64,000 bases of DNA from Allostella vacuolata (GTDB lineage: Bacteria; Pseudomonadota; Alphaproteobacteria; ATCC43930; Allostellaceae): contig AP019702.1 in NCBI GenBank assembly GCA_006739055.1, positions 3,497,388 through 3,561,387 of the forward strand, given 5' to 3'. Positions 24,994-33,249 of this stretch are shown one piece after another. How positions within the stretch are numbered: the stretch's first letter is position 1; every line of letters begins with the position of its first letter. The notes under the pieces were generated by a model that had not been told where the DNA came from, did no database searches, and saw only the letters and a program-made list of their open reading frames with translations. The translations under genes were made by a program, and so were the position numbers.

Positions 24994-25764
24994 ATGACCG
25001 ACAGCACGCGCTTCGCCGGCAAGGTCGCCATCGTCACCGGGGCCGCCAGCGGCATCGGGCTGGCGACCGCCGTCCGCTTCGCCCAGGAAGGCGCCCGGGT
25101 GATCGCCGTCGACGTCGACGGCGAGCGGCTGACCCGGGCCATCGCCACCACCGGGCTCGCCAACCTGCTGCACCTGTGCGTCGACGTGGCGGCGGACGAA
25201 TCCCCGGCCGCCATCGTCGGCATGGCGCGGGAGCGCTTCGACCGGCTCGACATCCTGGTCAACAATGCCGGCATCGGCGGCTCGCGGCCGATCGGCGAGA
25301 CGCCCGACGACGCCATCGACCGCATGCTGTCGGTCAACCTGCGCAGCGTCCTGCGCCTGACGCGCGAGGCGCTGGCGCTGCTGCCGCGCCCGGGCGGGCG
25401 GATCATCAACACCGGCTCGGTCTTCGGCCTGTCCGGCTTTCCCGGCAGCGCCGTCTATGGCGCGACCAAGGCCGCCGTCATGCAGCTGACGCGGCAGATG
25501 GCGGCCGACTATGCCCCGCACGGCATCCTGGTCAACGCGGTCGCCCCCGGCTGCATCGACACCGGCATGACCGGCCGGCGCATCCGCGAGGACGCCTGGT
25601 ACCAGAAGTCGATGATCGAGACGACGCCGATCGGCCGCGTCGGCCAGCCGGAGGAGATCGCCTCGGTCGTGGCCTTCCTCGCCTCCGACGACGCCTCCTT
25701 CATGGCCGGCGCCGTCATCCCGGTCGACGGCGGCTGGAGCGGCGTGCACTACATGCCGCGGTAG
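24994..25764 (+). CDS. Short-chain dehydrogenase/reductase (classical SDR)
   Basis: A 256-residue NAD(P)-dependent oxidoreductase. The cofactor motif is VTGAASGIG near 13-21, NNAG near 87-90, the catalytic Ser in NTGSVFGLSG and Tyr/Lys in YGATKAA near 155-161. VDVDGERL after the second strand suggests NAD preference because of the acidic residue. ATG at 24994 has GAAGGG upstream. It is probably cotranscribed with the hydrolase gene. Substrate unknown. Confidence 0.9.
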   Translation: MTDSTRFAGKVAIVTGAASGIGLATAVRFAQEGARVIAVDVDGERLTRAIATTGLANLLHLCVDVAADESPAAIVGMARERFDRLDILVNNAGIGGSRPIGETPDDAIDRMLSVNLRSVLRLTREALALLPRPGGRIINTGSVFGLSGFPGSAVYGATKAAVMQLTRQMAADYAPHGILVNAVAPGCIDTGMTGRRIREDAWYQKSMIETTPIGRVGQPEEIASVVAFLASDDASFMAGAVIPVDGGWSGVHYMPR

Positions 25765-26148
25765 CGCGCCCGCCACCAGCGGCCTGCGAACCCGCCGGGG
25801 GTGAAACCGGCGGGGGCTGACGAGAACGGCGCGCTGGACATCGGCAAAAGCGTCCCTCGACCAGGCTCGGGATGAGGAACTTTTCCTTTCTCCACAAGCG
25901 TTTGCGCCGATGGAGAAGTCCCCTTCATAGAAGCAGGGCACTGCCCGCCGGCCAAAGCGTCCCTCGACCATGCGCAGGACGAGGCCGTCTCAATTGGCGG
26001 AAGCACTGGTGGAATAACGGAAATTTCCTCACCCTGAGCGCAGTCGAAGGGCGCTTTGGCCGTCGGCCAATGCTCCATTCGACGGCCGCCGGCGGCTCAT
26101 TCCCGGCGGGCTGGGCCCTGGTCGAGGGACGCTACGACCGTCGGCCGC
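25765..26148. repeat. Gene-free interval filled with interspersed repeat units, both orientations
   Basis: This 384-bp gap has no credible gene. It holds two kinds of repeated module. Module Q (AGCGTCCCTCGACC followed by a GGATGAGG-like end) occurs on the plus strand at about 25848-25878 and 25956-25987 and on the minus strand at about 26032-26070 and 26120-26140. Module P (GC-rich, with a GGGAATGA-type loop between CCGCC arms) occurs at about 25791-25817 (+) and 26081-26110 (-). The minus-strand copy at 26121-26140 (CGGTCGTAGCGTCCCTCGAC) is identical over 20 bases to one at 52105-52124. The opposed copies could fold into a long hairpin between the convergent SDR and M20 peptidase genes. It is probably a REP-like element family; a mobile origin is inferred. 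Confidence 0.7.
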
Positions 26149-27318
26149 TCACTCCAGCCGCTCGAACATCCCCGCCAGCAGCCGCGCTCGGGGACCCAGC
26201 GAGGACACCAGCAGGTGCTCGCCATGGGTATGGGCGCCGTCGCCGCAGACGCCGAGCCCGTCCAGCGTCGGGATGCCGAGCGCGCCCGTGAAGTTGCCGT
26301 CGCTGCCGCCGCCGAACTGCCCGTGCTGCAACTCGAAGCCGAGGTCGCCGGCTACCCCGCGCGCGGTCTCGAACAGGTCGAGCGTGCCGGCATGGGGGCG
26401 AAAGAGCGGCCGGACCGACCCCGCCTCGACCTCGACCCGCACCCCGTCGGCCTCGCCGGCCAGGCCCGCCATGCGCGCGCGCACCAGGTCCATGTCGGCC
26501 TCGCTCGGGGCCACGCACAGGACCTCGGCATAGCATTCGATCGGGATGACGTTGACGAAGGTGCCGCCGCGCACCACGCCGACGCTGTAGGTCTGGCCGC
26601 GCGAGCGGTCCGACCAGCTTTCGATCCGCTCGATCAGGTTGGCCATGGCGCGCACCGCGCTGCGGCCGAGGCGGTTGTTCTCGGACCCGGCATGGGCCGG
26701 CTGGCCGTGGACGCGCAGCTTGTAGCGCAGGAAGGCATGGCGGCCCGTCACCACCCGGCCGTCCGCGCCCTTGGCCGGCTCCGGCACCAGCACGAAGGCG
26801 CTGCGCTGCGCCTCTTCCTCGATCAGGCGCCGGGTCGAGGGGCTGCCGACCTCCTCGTCCGGGATGAACATGAAGGTGACCGGCAGCTCGGGGCCGCCGC
26901 TGCGCTCCACCACCCGGCGCAGGGCGTGGCAGGCGAGATACATCCCGCCCTTCATGTCATAGGTCCCGGGACCGTAGAAGCGGTCGCCGTCGCGCCGCAT
27001 CGGCAGGGGGCCGTCCAGGGTGCCGAGGGTGTGGACGGTGTCGAGATGGCCCAGCACCAGGATGCCCGGCCCGTCCTGGCGGCCGGGGATGCGCGCCTTG
27101 ACCACGTCCGCATAGCCGTCCGTGCCGGGAATGCGCTCGATCTCCGCCCCGACCGTGCGCATCGCCTGCTCGGCCAGGTCCATCATCCGGTTGACGCCGG
27201 GCGGGTGGATGGTCGGGCTCTCGACCCCGATCCATTCGCGGATGCCGGCCAGGATCTCCTCGCCGTCGAAGCCGTCGTCGTTCGGGGTACTCGTGGGGGG
27301 AGTGCTCATGGGCCTCAT
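26149..27318 (-). CDS. M20-family metallopeptidase (glutamate carboxypeptidase/deacylase type)
   Basis: A 389-residue dizinc hydrolase of family M20. Metal ligands and catalytic residues are in ILVLGHLDTVH near 86-96, GPGTYDMKGG near 115-124 and FIPDEEVGS near 150-158; a dimerisation domain (about 190-300) with RVHGQPAHAGSENNRLG follows, and the last His is in GDGAHTHGEHL near the C-terminus. Members remove Glu or acyl groups from N-acyl amino acids. ATG at 27318 overlaps the stop of the TauD gene (ATGA); ATG at 27309 is an alternative. As the last gene of the hydantoinase operon it may cleave the N-carbamoyl or N-acyl product of ring opening; this is inference. Confidence 0.88.
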   Translation of the reverse strand: MRPMSTPPTSTPNDDGFDGEEILAGIREWIGVESPTIHPPGVNRMMDLAEQAMRTVGAEIERIPGTDGYADVVKARIPGRQDGPGILVLGHLDTVHTLGTLDGPLPMRRDGDRFYGPGTYDMKGGMYLACHALRRVVERSGGPELPVTFMFIPDEEVGSPSTRRLIEEEAQRSAFVLVPEPAKGADGRVVTGRHAFLRYKLRVHGQPAHAGSENNRLGRSAVRAMANLIERIESWSDRSRGQTYSVGVVRGGTFVNVIPIECYAEVLCVAPSEADMDLVRARMAGLAGEADGVRVEVEAGSVRPLFRPHAGTLDLFETARGVAGDLGFELQHGQFGGGSDGNFTGALGIPTLDGLGVCGDGAHTHGEHLLVSSLGPRARLLAGMFERLE

Positions 27319-28196
27319 GCCGAAAGGGCCGCGGGTGCGCGATAGGGCAGCGGGCCCTCGACGGTGCGCGAGTGCGGGAAGCGGCGGTTGCCGTCGGGAT
27401 CGCCGACCGGCGTGCGGCGCAGGGTGCGGCGGTGGCTGGTGTCGAACGGCTCGCGGGCATGCTGCAGGATGATGTTGTCCCACAGCAGCATGTCGCCCGG
27501 CTGCCAGCGGTGGCGGTAGCCGAAGCGCGGATCGGCGATCCAGCCGCGCAGCTCGGCGATCAGCGCCTCGCCCTCGGCGATCGGCAGCTCGTTGATGCGC
27601 ACGGCGGTGTGCTCGCTCAGGAACACGGCCCTGGTGCCGGTGTCGGGATCGGTCCAGAGCAGCGGGTGGACCGCGCGCAGCGCCGCGTCCGATGCCCCCT
27701 CCTCCGTCGAGCGCCGGGCATAGTCGCCCGTATAGTCGAACAGCTGGTAGGAGCTGAGCCCTTCCAGCCGCTGCCGCAGCGCCTCGGGCAGGGCGGCATA
27801 GACCGCCGCGCAGTTGGAGAACAGCGTGTCGCCGCCGGCCGGCGGGATCTCGATCCCGTACAGCCCGATCGCCTTCAGCGGGTGGACGAAGAAGGTGTTG
27901 TCCGAATGGAAGTAGAGCTCGCCGTCGCCGAGGATGCCGTCGGCGCGCGCGTTGGAGACGTAGGCTGCCTTGGCCTTCTGCATGGCCGGGCTGCGGCGGG
28001 AGATCGGGCCGAAGACCTCTGCGAAGCGCAGCTGGTCATCCTCTTCCAGCTTCTGGCCGCGCACCAGCAGCAGGTGATGGCGGCGATAGAGGTCGAGCAG
28101 TGCCTCGGCCGTCGCCGCATCGAACGGCTGCGACAGGTCGAGGCCCAGGATCTCGACGCCGAGGGCGGGGCTGAGGGCGCGGGTGCTCAAGGTCAT
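27315..28196 (-). CDS. TauD/TfdA-family Fe(II)/2-oxoglutarate-dependent dioxygenase
   Basis: A 293-residue non-haem iron oxygenase. The iron ligands are His97 and Asp99 in LYFHSDNTFF and a distal His in DTSHRRTLRRTP near residue 260-272, which also carries the Arg that binds 2-oxoglutarate. N-terminal segment ALGVEILGLDLSQP is typical of the family. ATG at 28196 has GGAGGT upstream. Family members hydroxylate the carbon next to sulfonate, carboxylate or amine groups. The gene lies inside the hydantoinase/FAD-oxidoreductase operon and overlaps the M20 gene, so an N- or C-hydroxylation step in degradation of one substrate is likely. The upstream gap contains a perfect tandem repeat (28208-28243). 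Confidence 0.88.
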   Translation of the reverse strand: MTLSTRALSPALGVEILGLDLSQPFDAATAEALLDLYRRHHLLLVRGQKLEEDDQLRFAEVFGPISRRSPAMQKAKAAYVSNARADGILGDGELYFHSDNTFFVHPLKAIGLYGIEIPPAGGDTLFSNCAAVYAALPEALRQRLEGLSSYQLFDYTGDYARRSTEEGASDAALRAVHPLLWTDPDTGTRAVFLSEHTAVRINELPIAEGEALIAELRGWIADPRFGYRHRWQPGDMLLWDNIILQHAREPFDTSHRRTLRRTPVGDPDGNRRFPHSRTVEGPLPYRAPAALSA

Positions 28197-28207
28197 GGGG
28201 ACCTCCG

Positions 28208-28243
28208 TGGCCGGAGTGAAGGAATTGGCCGGAGTGAAGGAAT
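28208..28243. repeat. Perfect tandem duplication of an 18-bp unit
   Basis: TGGCCGGAGTGAAGGAAT occurs twice, back to back, at 28208-28225 and 28226-28243, in the gap between the FAD oxidoreductase stop and the TauD ribosome binding site. The last base of copy two is part of the FAD oxidoreductase stop codon. Probably a slippage duplication with no evident function. Confidence 0.85.
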
Positions 28244-29538
28244 CAGGCCGCGAAGCCGAGCGCGTCGCGGAACTTGTACCAGGCGATGGCGCCGGCGATC
28301 CCCGGCCCGCGCAGGCCGTGGAACGGCACCGTGGCGAACGGCGTGTCGGGGAAATCCAGCGCCGGGTCGCCACCGTCCGTCATCTTGTCGGCCATCACCG
28401 CGCCCATCGTGGTGGCGAGTGCCACGCCGCGGCCGTTGTAGCCCAGCACCGTCCACAGGCCGGGGGCCGGGCGGTGGATGCGCGGCAGCTCGTCCAGCGT
28501 CATGTCGATGCGCCCGCACCAAGCGTGCTTCCACTCGATGCGCCCCAGCATCGGAAAGCGCCGCTCGGCCGCGCGCGCGATGGCCGCCAGCGTCGACGGG
28601 CTCGGCGTGTCGCCGAGCGGGCCGCGCCCGCCCATGACGAGGCGCCCGGCGGCATCGATCCGGAAATAGTTCGACAGCTTGCGGGTGTCGGAGACGACCG
28701 CCCGGCACGGCAGAACCGAGGCCCGCAGGTTGGCCGACAGGGGTGCGGTCGCCATCTGGGCGCTCTGCACGCCGACGAAGGTCCGGGCGAGGCCCGGCCA
28801 CAGCCGGTCGGTATAGGCGCCGGTCGCCAGCATCACCTGGCCCGCGACCAGGCTGCCGCGGTCGGTCGCGACCCGCCACTTGCCGGCCGCCTGGGCCAGG
28901 CTCTCGACCGGGCTGCGGGCGAAGACCTGCGCCCCCTGCCCGATCGCCGCCCGGGCCAGGCCGCGGACATAGGCCAGCGGCTGGATGGCGCCGGCCCGCC
29001 GGTCATGGAGGCCGCCCAGATACTGGTCGGTGCCCAGCATCCGCACCGTCTCGTCGCGCGACACCAGCACGGCATCGACGCCGCGCGCGGCCATCTCCTT
29101 GGCCGTCTTCTCCAGGTAGGCCATGGCCATCGGCGAATGGGCGCCGCGGAACCAGCCGTTCCGCTCCAGCCCGCACTCGATGCCGTAGCGGCGGACGATC
29201 TCGTAGACACGCTCGCCGGCGCCGTCGCCCAGCGCCACCATCCGCTCGGCCCGTTCGCCGCCGAAGCGGGCGGCCAGTTCCTCGCGGCCGCGCTTCAGGC
29301 CCGGGATGACCTGCCCGCCATTCAGGCCGGACGCGCCCTCGCCGATCTCCCTCGCCTCCACTACCGCCGCGCGCACCCCGCGCTCGGCCAGGTGCAGCGC
29401 GGTGGACAGGCCGGTGAAGCCGCCGCCGACAATCGCGACGTCGACCGCCAGCTCACCTTCCAGCGAGGGACATTCCGGGCCGGGGGCGGCGGTCGCCGCC
29501 CACAGCGACCCGCCCGCGAGCAGGGCTGCGCCGTCCAT
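28243..29538 (-). CDS. FAD-dependent amine/amino acid oxidoreductase (DAO family, PuuB-like)
   Basis: A 431-residue flavoprotein of the D-amino-acid-oxidase superfamily. The dinucleotide-binding motif VDVAIVGGGFTGLSTALHLAE lies near 32-52, followed by GASGLNGGQVIPGLK (about 68-82), the block common to gamma-glutamylputrescine oxidases. The C-terminal FAD-closing segment reads LWTVLGYNGRGVALATTMG near 375-393. It should oxidise a secondary or primary amine to an imine with release of ammonia or an aldehyde. The start is ATG 29538, three bases after the hydantoinase B gene; the first 30 residues resemble those of PuuB-type enzymes and do not look like an export signal. Confidence 0.87.
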   Translation of the reverse strand: MDGAALLAGGSLWAATAAPGPECPSLEGELAVDVAIVGGGFTGLSTALHLAERGVRAAVVEAREIGEGASGLNGGQVIPGLKRGREELAARFGGERAERMVALGDGAGERVYEIVRRYGIECGLERNGWFRGAHSPMAMAYLEKTAKEMAARGVDAVLVSRDETVRMLGTDQYLGGLHDRRAGAIQPLAYVRGLARAAIGQGAQVFARSPVESLAQAAGKWRVATDRGSLVAGQVMLATGAYTDRLWPGLARTFVGVQSAQMATAPLSANLRASVLPCRAVVSDTRKLSNYFRIDAAGRLVMGGRGPLGDTPSPSTLAAIARAAERRFPMLGRIEWKHAWCGRIDMTLDELPRIHRPAPGLWTVLGYNGRGVALATTMGAVMADKMTDGGDPALDFPDTPFATVPFHGLRGPGIAGAIAWYKFRDALGFAA

Positions 29539-29541
29539 CGC

Positions 29542-31212
29542 CTACTCGGCCGCTTCCTGCCGCTGGTAGAGGCGCCGGGCCGTCGCCGGCCGCAGCAGCC
29601 CGTCGGCCAGGTCGCGTTCGATATCCCGCGGGTCGCGCAGGTGCGGCTGGCCGTAGCCGCCGCCGCCGCCCAGCAGGACCTCGACGATGTCGCCCTTGCG
29701 CACCGGGTTGGCCGACTTCGAGCGCAGCTCGATGACCTGGTCGCCGCGCAGGATCCGGGCATGGCCCAGCACCCCGGCCGAGCCGCCGGCCAGCCCCTCG
29801 GCCGGATGGCGGAAATGGTCGGAGTACATCGAGAAGGTGGCGCCGTCCTTCAGGATCTCGTAGCGGCGATAGAAGCCGGCCCCGCCGCGGTGGGCGCCAT
29901 GGCCGAAGGAATCCACCGCCAGCTCGTAGCTGTGGATGCGGAAGAAGTCGTAGCCCGCGTCCAGCGCCTCCACCGGTGTGTTGGCGCAGTTCGACAGGCC
30001 GTTGTCGACGCCGTCGCAGCCATCGACCGCGCGCGACCCGCCATAGCCGCCGCCCATCGGCTCCAGATGCACGGCGTAGCCGTCCTCGCCCATGCGGGCG
30101 AGGCAGGTGACGGTGGTGGTGTTGAAGCCGAGTGCCGGGACCAGCTCCGGCACCGCCTGGGACAGGGCCATCATCACCGCGTCATAGGCCCGGTAGGCGG
30201 ACAGCATGCGGGCGCGCACCGGCGCCGGCGGCTTCGGGTTGACGATGCTGCCATAGGGCGCCGTCACCGAGATCGGTCGCTTCAGCCCCTCGTTGAAGGG
30301 GATGTCGGGGCTGGTCAGCACCGACTTCACCGCCGACAGGGCGGCCGACACGGTGGACGAGAACGGGCAGTTGATGTTGCGCCGGACCTGCGGGGCGCTG
30401 CCGTCGAAGTCGATCGCGACGCTTTCCCCGGCGATGGTCAGGCGGCAGCGGATCGGGATCGCCTCGTCGCCGATGCCGTCGTCGTCGAGCAGCGCCTCGC
30501 CGTGATAGGTGCCGTCCGGCACCCGGGCGATGGCCGCACGCACGCGGCGCTCGGAATAGTCGAGCAGCTCGCGCATCGTCTCCTTGAAGGCGGCCGCGCC
30601 GTACTTCTCGCACAGCTGGCGGACGCGGGCCGCGCCCATGGCGTTGGCCGCGAACTGGGCGTTGAAGTCGCCGATGGTCTGGTCGGGGACGCGGATGTTG
30701 TGGGCCACCAGCCGCTCCAGCCGGCCGCCGTTCCAATCCTTGTCCATGTTCCAGCAGGAGGGCGGGATGCGCAGGCCCTCGGCGATGACGTCGGTCGCCT
30801 CCGCCGTCAGGCCGGCGCTGCCGCCGCCGACGTCGAGATGGTGGGCGACGCTGGCGCTGAAGCCGACCACCTCGCCCTCGAAGAAGATCGGCGTGAAGAT
30901 GAAGACGTCCTGCAGGTGCTGGCCGCCGGCGAAGGGGTCGTTGTTGATGAAGAAGTCGCCCTCGACCAGCGTGTCGGCCGGGTGCAGCTCCAGGCACGGC
31001 CGGATGGTGGCGCCGATGGGACCCAGCTGCATCGGGATCAGCTCGGCCTGGGCGACCACGTTGCCGTCGCGGTCGAGCAGTGCGGCCGAGCCGTCGCGGG
31101 CCTCGCGCAGGATGGTCGAGTAGGCCGAGCGGATCAGCTTCACGCCCATCTCGCGGGCGGCCGCCTGCAGGCTCTGGCTGATGACGGCGTAGTCGATCGG
31201 ATCGAGTTTCAT
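29542..31212 (-). CDS. hyuB: Hydantoinase B / 5-oxoprolinase subunit
   Basis: A 556-residue HyuB-type subunit, of usual length. Signatures: FINNDPFAGGQHLQDVFIFTP near 108-128, VAHHLDVGG near 142-150, and GGGYGGSRAVDGCDGVDNG near 375-393. Together with HyuA it hydrolyses a cyclic amide such as hydantoin, 5-oxoproline or N-methylhydantoin with ATP, or carboxylates a ketone in related enzymes. The gene begins three bases after hyuA and ends three bases before the FAD oxidoreductase gene, so the three are strictly co-translated. Substrate cannot be set by sequence reading alone. Confidence 0.92.
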   Translation of the reverse strand: MKLDPIDYAVISQSLQAAAREMGVKLIRSAYSTILREARDGSAALLDRDGNVVAQAELIPMQLGPIGATIRPCLELHPADTLVEGDFFINNDPFAGGQHLQDVFIFTPIFFEGEVVGFSASVAHHLDVGGGSAGLTAEATDVIAEGLRIPPSCWNMDKDWNGGRLERLVAHNIRVPDQTIGDFNAQFAANAMGAARVRQLCEKYGAAAFKETMRELLDYSERRVRAAIARVPDGTYHGEALLDDDGIGDEAIPIRCRLTIAGESVAIDFDGSAPQVRRNINCPFSSTVSAALSAVKSVLTSPDIPFNEGLKRPISVTAPYGSIVNPKPPAPVRARMLSAYRAYDAVMMALSQAVPELVPALGFNTTTVTCLARMGEDGYAVHLEPMGGGYGGSRAVDGCDGVDNGLSNCANTPVEALDAGYDFFRIHSYELAVDSFGHGAHRGGAGFYRRYEILKDGATFSMYSDHFRHPAEGLAGGSAGVLGHARILRGDQVIELRSKSANPVRKGDIVEVLLGGGGGYGQPHLRDPRDIERDLADGLLRPATARRLYQRQEAAE

Positions 31213-31215
31213 GGC

Positions 31216-33225
31216 TCAGCCCTTCCGCATCACGATGTTGTCGGCCGGGTCGCGCTCGGCCGTCCAGCCGGTCGGCAGGTAGGTCGTCGCGGTGGCACCC
31301 GACAGGATGATCGGTCCCTGCACCGCCTCGCCCACCACCATGCGCCCGGCCGGCAGGTGCCGGCACGAATTCCAGCGGCCGTTCTCGTACAGGTCATGCA
31401 CCGCCTCGGCGGTTTCGTCGTCGGCCGGCATGGTCAGCGGCTGGCGGGCCGCGACCGGGACCGATGCGCCGACCCGGAACGACACGATCTCGACCTTCTG
31501 GTTGGCGCCCAGGCCGTGGAAGAAGACGCGATAATGCGCCTCCTCGAACGATTTCAGGAGCGATTCGGCGGTGATCGCCGCCAGCCCCGCCTCGTCGAAA
31601 TCGACCGAGATCTCGAACGCCTGGCCGACGAAGCGCATCTCGGCGGTGTAGGTGAAGTCAAGCGGCCCCGAGAAGCCCATCGCCCGGAAATCGGCGGTCA
31701 GCTCGTCCTGGAGGCGGCGGAACACCGCCACCCCCTCGGTCGCGCCGCGCTCCAGCCGCATCTGGCTGGTGAGCGTCGCGTACTTGGTGAAGTCCGACGC
31801 GATCAGGCCATAGGCCGAGATGACGCCCGGGTTGGGCGGCACGACGATGGTGCGCACGCCAAGCTGGTCGGCGATCGAGGCCGCGTGCAGGGGCCCGCCG
31901 CCGCCGAACGGCAGCAGCGCGTAGTCGCGCGGGTCGCGGCCGCGCTCGGTCGAGACCAGCTGGATCGCCCGCACGATGTTGGCGTTGACGAGCTTGATGG
32001 CGCTTTCGGCCATGCCCTCGATCGACAGGCCGAAGCGCTCGGCCAAGGGCGCGAAGGCCTGGCGGGCCAGCTCCGGGTCGATCGACATGCGGCCGCCGAG
32101 GAAGGCCTCCGGCCGGACCGCGCCGACGATCAGCTGGGCGTCGGTCACGGTCGGCTCGGTGCCGCCGCGCATGTAGCAGGCGGGGCCGGGGTCGGCGCCG
32201 GCGCTGCGCGGGCCGACCCGCAGCATGCCGCCGTCATCGACCCAGACGATCGAGCCGCCGCCGCCGCCGACCGTGACGATGTCGAGCACCGGGGTCTGGA
32301 TCGGCAGCCCGTCGATCTCGGTCTCGTTGGCGAGTGCAGCCTTGCCGCCCTCGGCCAGGCAGACGTCGGTCGAGGTGCCACCCATGTCGAAGGTGATGAC
32401 GTCGGCGAAGCCCGAGCGCATCGACTGCCGCACCGCGCCGACCACGCCGGCGGCCGGGCCGGAGAAGAGCGCGGTGATGGCGCTCTTGCGCATGGCGATC
32501 GCCGGCAGCCGGCCGCCGTTCGACTGCATGACGCTGAAGCGGCCGGCGAAGCCGTCGCCCGCCAGCCGCTGCTCGAAGCCGCCCAGGTACCGGTCGATCA
32601 CCGGCTGGACGAAGGCCGACAGGGTGGTGGTCGAGGCGCGCTCGAATTCGCGGAACACCCGACTCACATCGTGCGAGCAGGTGACGAGGATCCCCGGCAG
32701 GGCCGCCTCGACGATCGCGGCGACGCGGCGCTCATGCTCCGGGTTGGCATAGGCGTTGAGCAGGCAGATGGCGACCGCGCCGTACTTGCCCTCCACCAGG
32801 CGCGGCAGCACCTCGGCCCGGAAGCGCGCCTCGTCGAACTCGACGGCCGTCGATCCGTCGCCCAGCACCCGTTCCGTCACCTCGAAGGTGTCGCGGCGGG
32901 CCACCACCGGCACCGGCTTGCGGTACTCGAGGTCGTAGATCTGGCGCCGGTCGTGGCGCTGCAGCTGCAGGATGTCGCGGAAGCCCGCGGTCACCAGGAA
33001 GGCGAGCCGGGCGCCCTTGCGCTCCAGCACCGCGTTGGTGGCAACCGTCGAGCCATGCGCCAGGTCCTCGACCGCCGCGAAGTCGAGCCCCGCCGCCCGC
33101 ATGGCGTTGTGGGCGCCGATGTCCGGGCTCTTCGGCGTGCTCGGCACCTTGGTGATCAGGATCCGGTCGCCGTCGAACGCCACCAGGTCGGTGAAAGTGC
33201 CGCCGACTTCTACGCCCACTCGCAT
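31216..33225 (-). CDS. hyuA: Hydantoinase A / 5-oxoprolinase subunit
   Basis: A 669-residue HyuA subunit with the ATP-binding fold. MRVGVEVGGTFTDLVAF forms the N-terminal phosphate loop; the second nucleotide segment DVITFDMGGTSTDVCL is near 275-290, and LLPFGGGGPLHA near 440-451. It couples ATP to ring opening of a cyclic amide with HyuB. The start is ATG 33225, 24 bp after the TRAP permease gene. With its neighbours it makes the core of a catabolic operon preceded by uptake functions. Confidence 0.92.
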   Translation of the reverse strand: MRVGVEVGGTFTDLVAFDGDRILITKVPSTPKSPDIGAHNAMRAAGLDFAAVEDLAHGSTVATNAVLERKGARLAFLVTAGFRDILQLQRHDRRQIYDLEYRKPVPVVARRDTFEVTERVLGDGSTAVEFDEARFRAEVLPRLVEGKYGAVAICLLNAYANPEHERRVAAIVEAALPGILVTCSHDVSRVFREFERASTTTLSAFVQPVIDRYLGGFEQRLAGDGFAGRFSVMQSNGGRLPAIAMRKSAITALFSGPAAGVVGAVRQSMRSGFADVITFDMGGTSTDVCLAEGGKAALANETEIDGLPIQTPVLDIVTVGGGGGSIVWVDDGGMLRVGPRSAGADPGPACYMRGGTEPTVTDAQLIVGAVRPEAFLGGRMSIDPELARQAFAPLAERFGLSIEGMAESAIKLVNANIVRAIQLVSTERGRDPRDYALLPFGGGGPLHAASIADQLGVRTIVVPPNPGVISAYGLIASDFTKYATLTSQMRLERGATEGVAVFRRLQDELTADFRAMGFSGPLDFTYTAEMRFVGQAFEISVDFDEAGLAAITAESLLKSFEEAHYRVFFHGLGANQKVEIVSFRVGASVPVAARQPLTMPADDETAEAVHDLYENGRWNSCRHLPAGRMVVGEAVQGPIILSGATATTYLPTGWTAERDPADNIVMRKG

Positions 33226-33249
33226 CGCGAAAACGCCCTTTCGAGACCG

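Noticed and set aside
25765-26148. CRISPR array in the repeat-rich gap
   Set aside because: Repeats are diverged, in both orientations, and not evenly spaced by unique spacers; there are no cas genes in the window.
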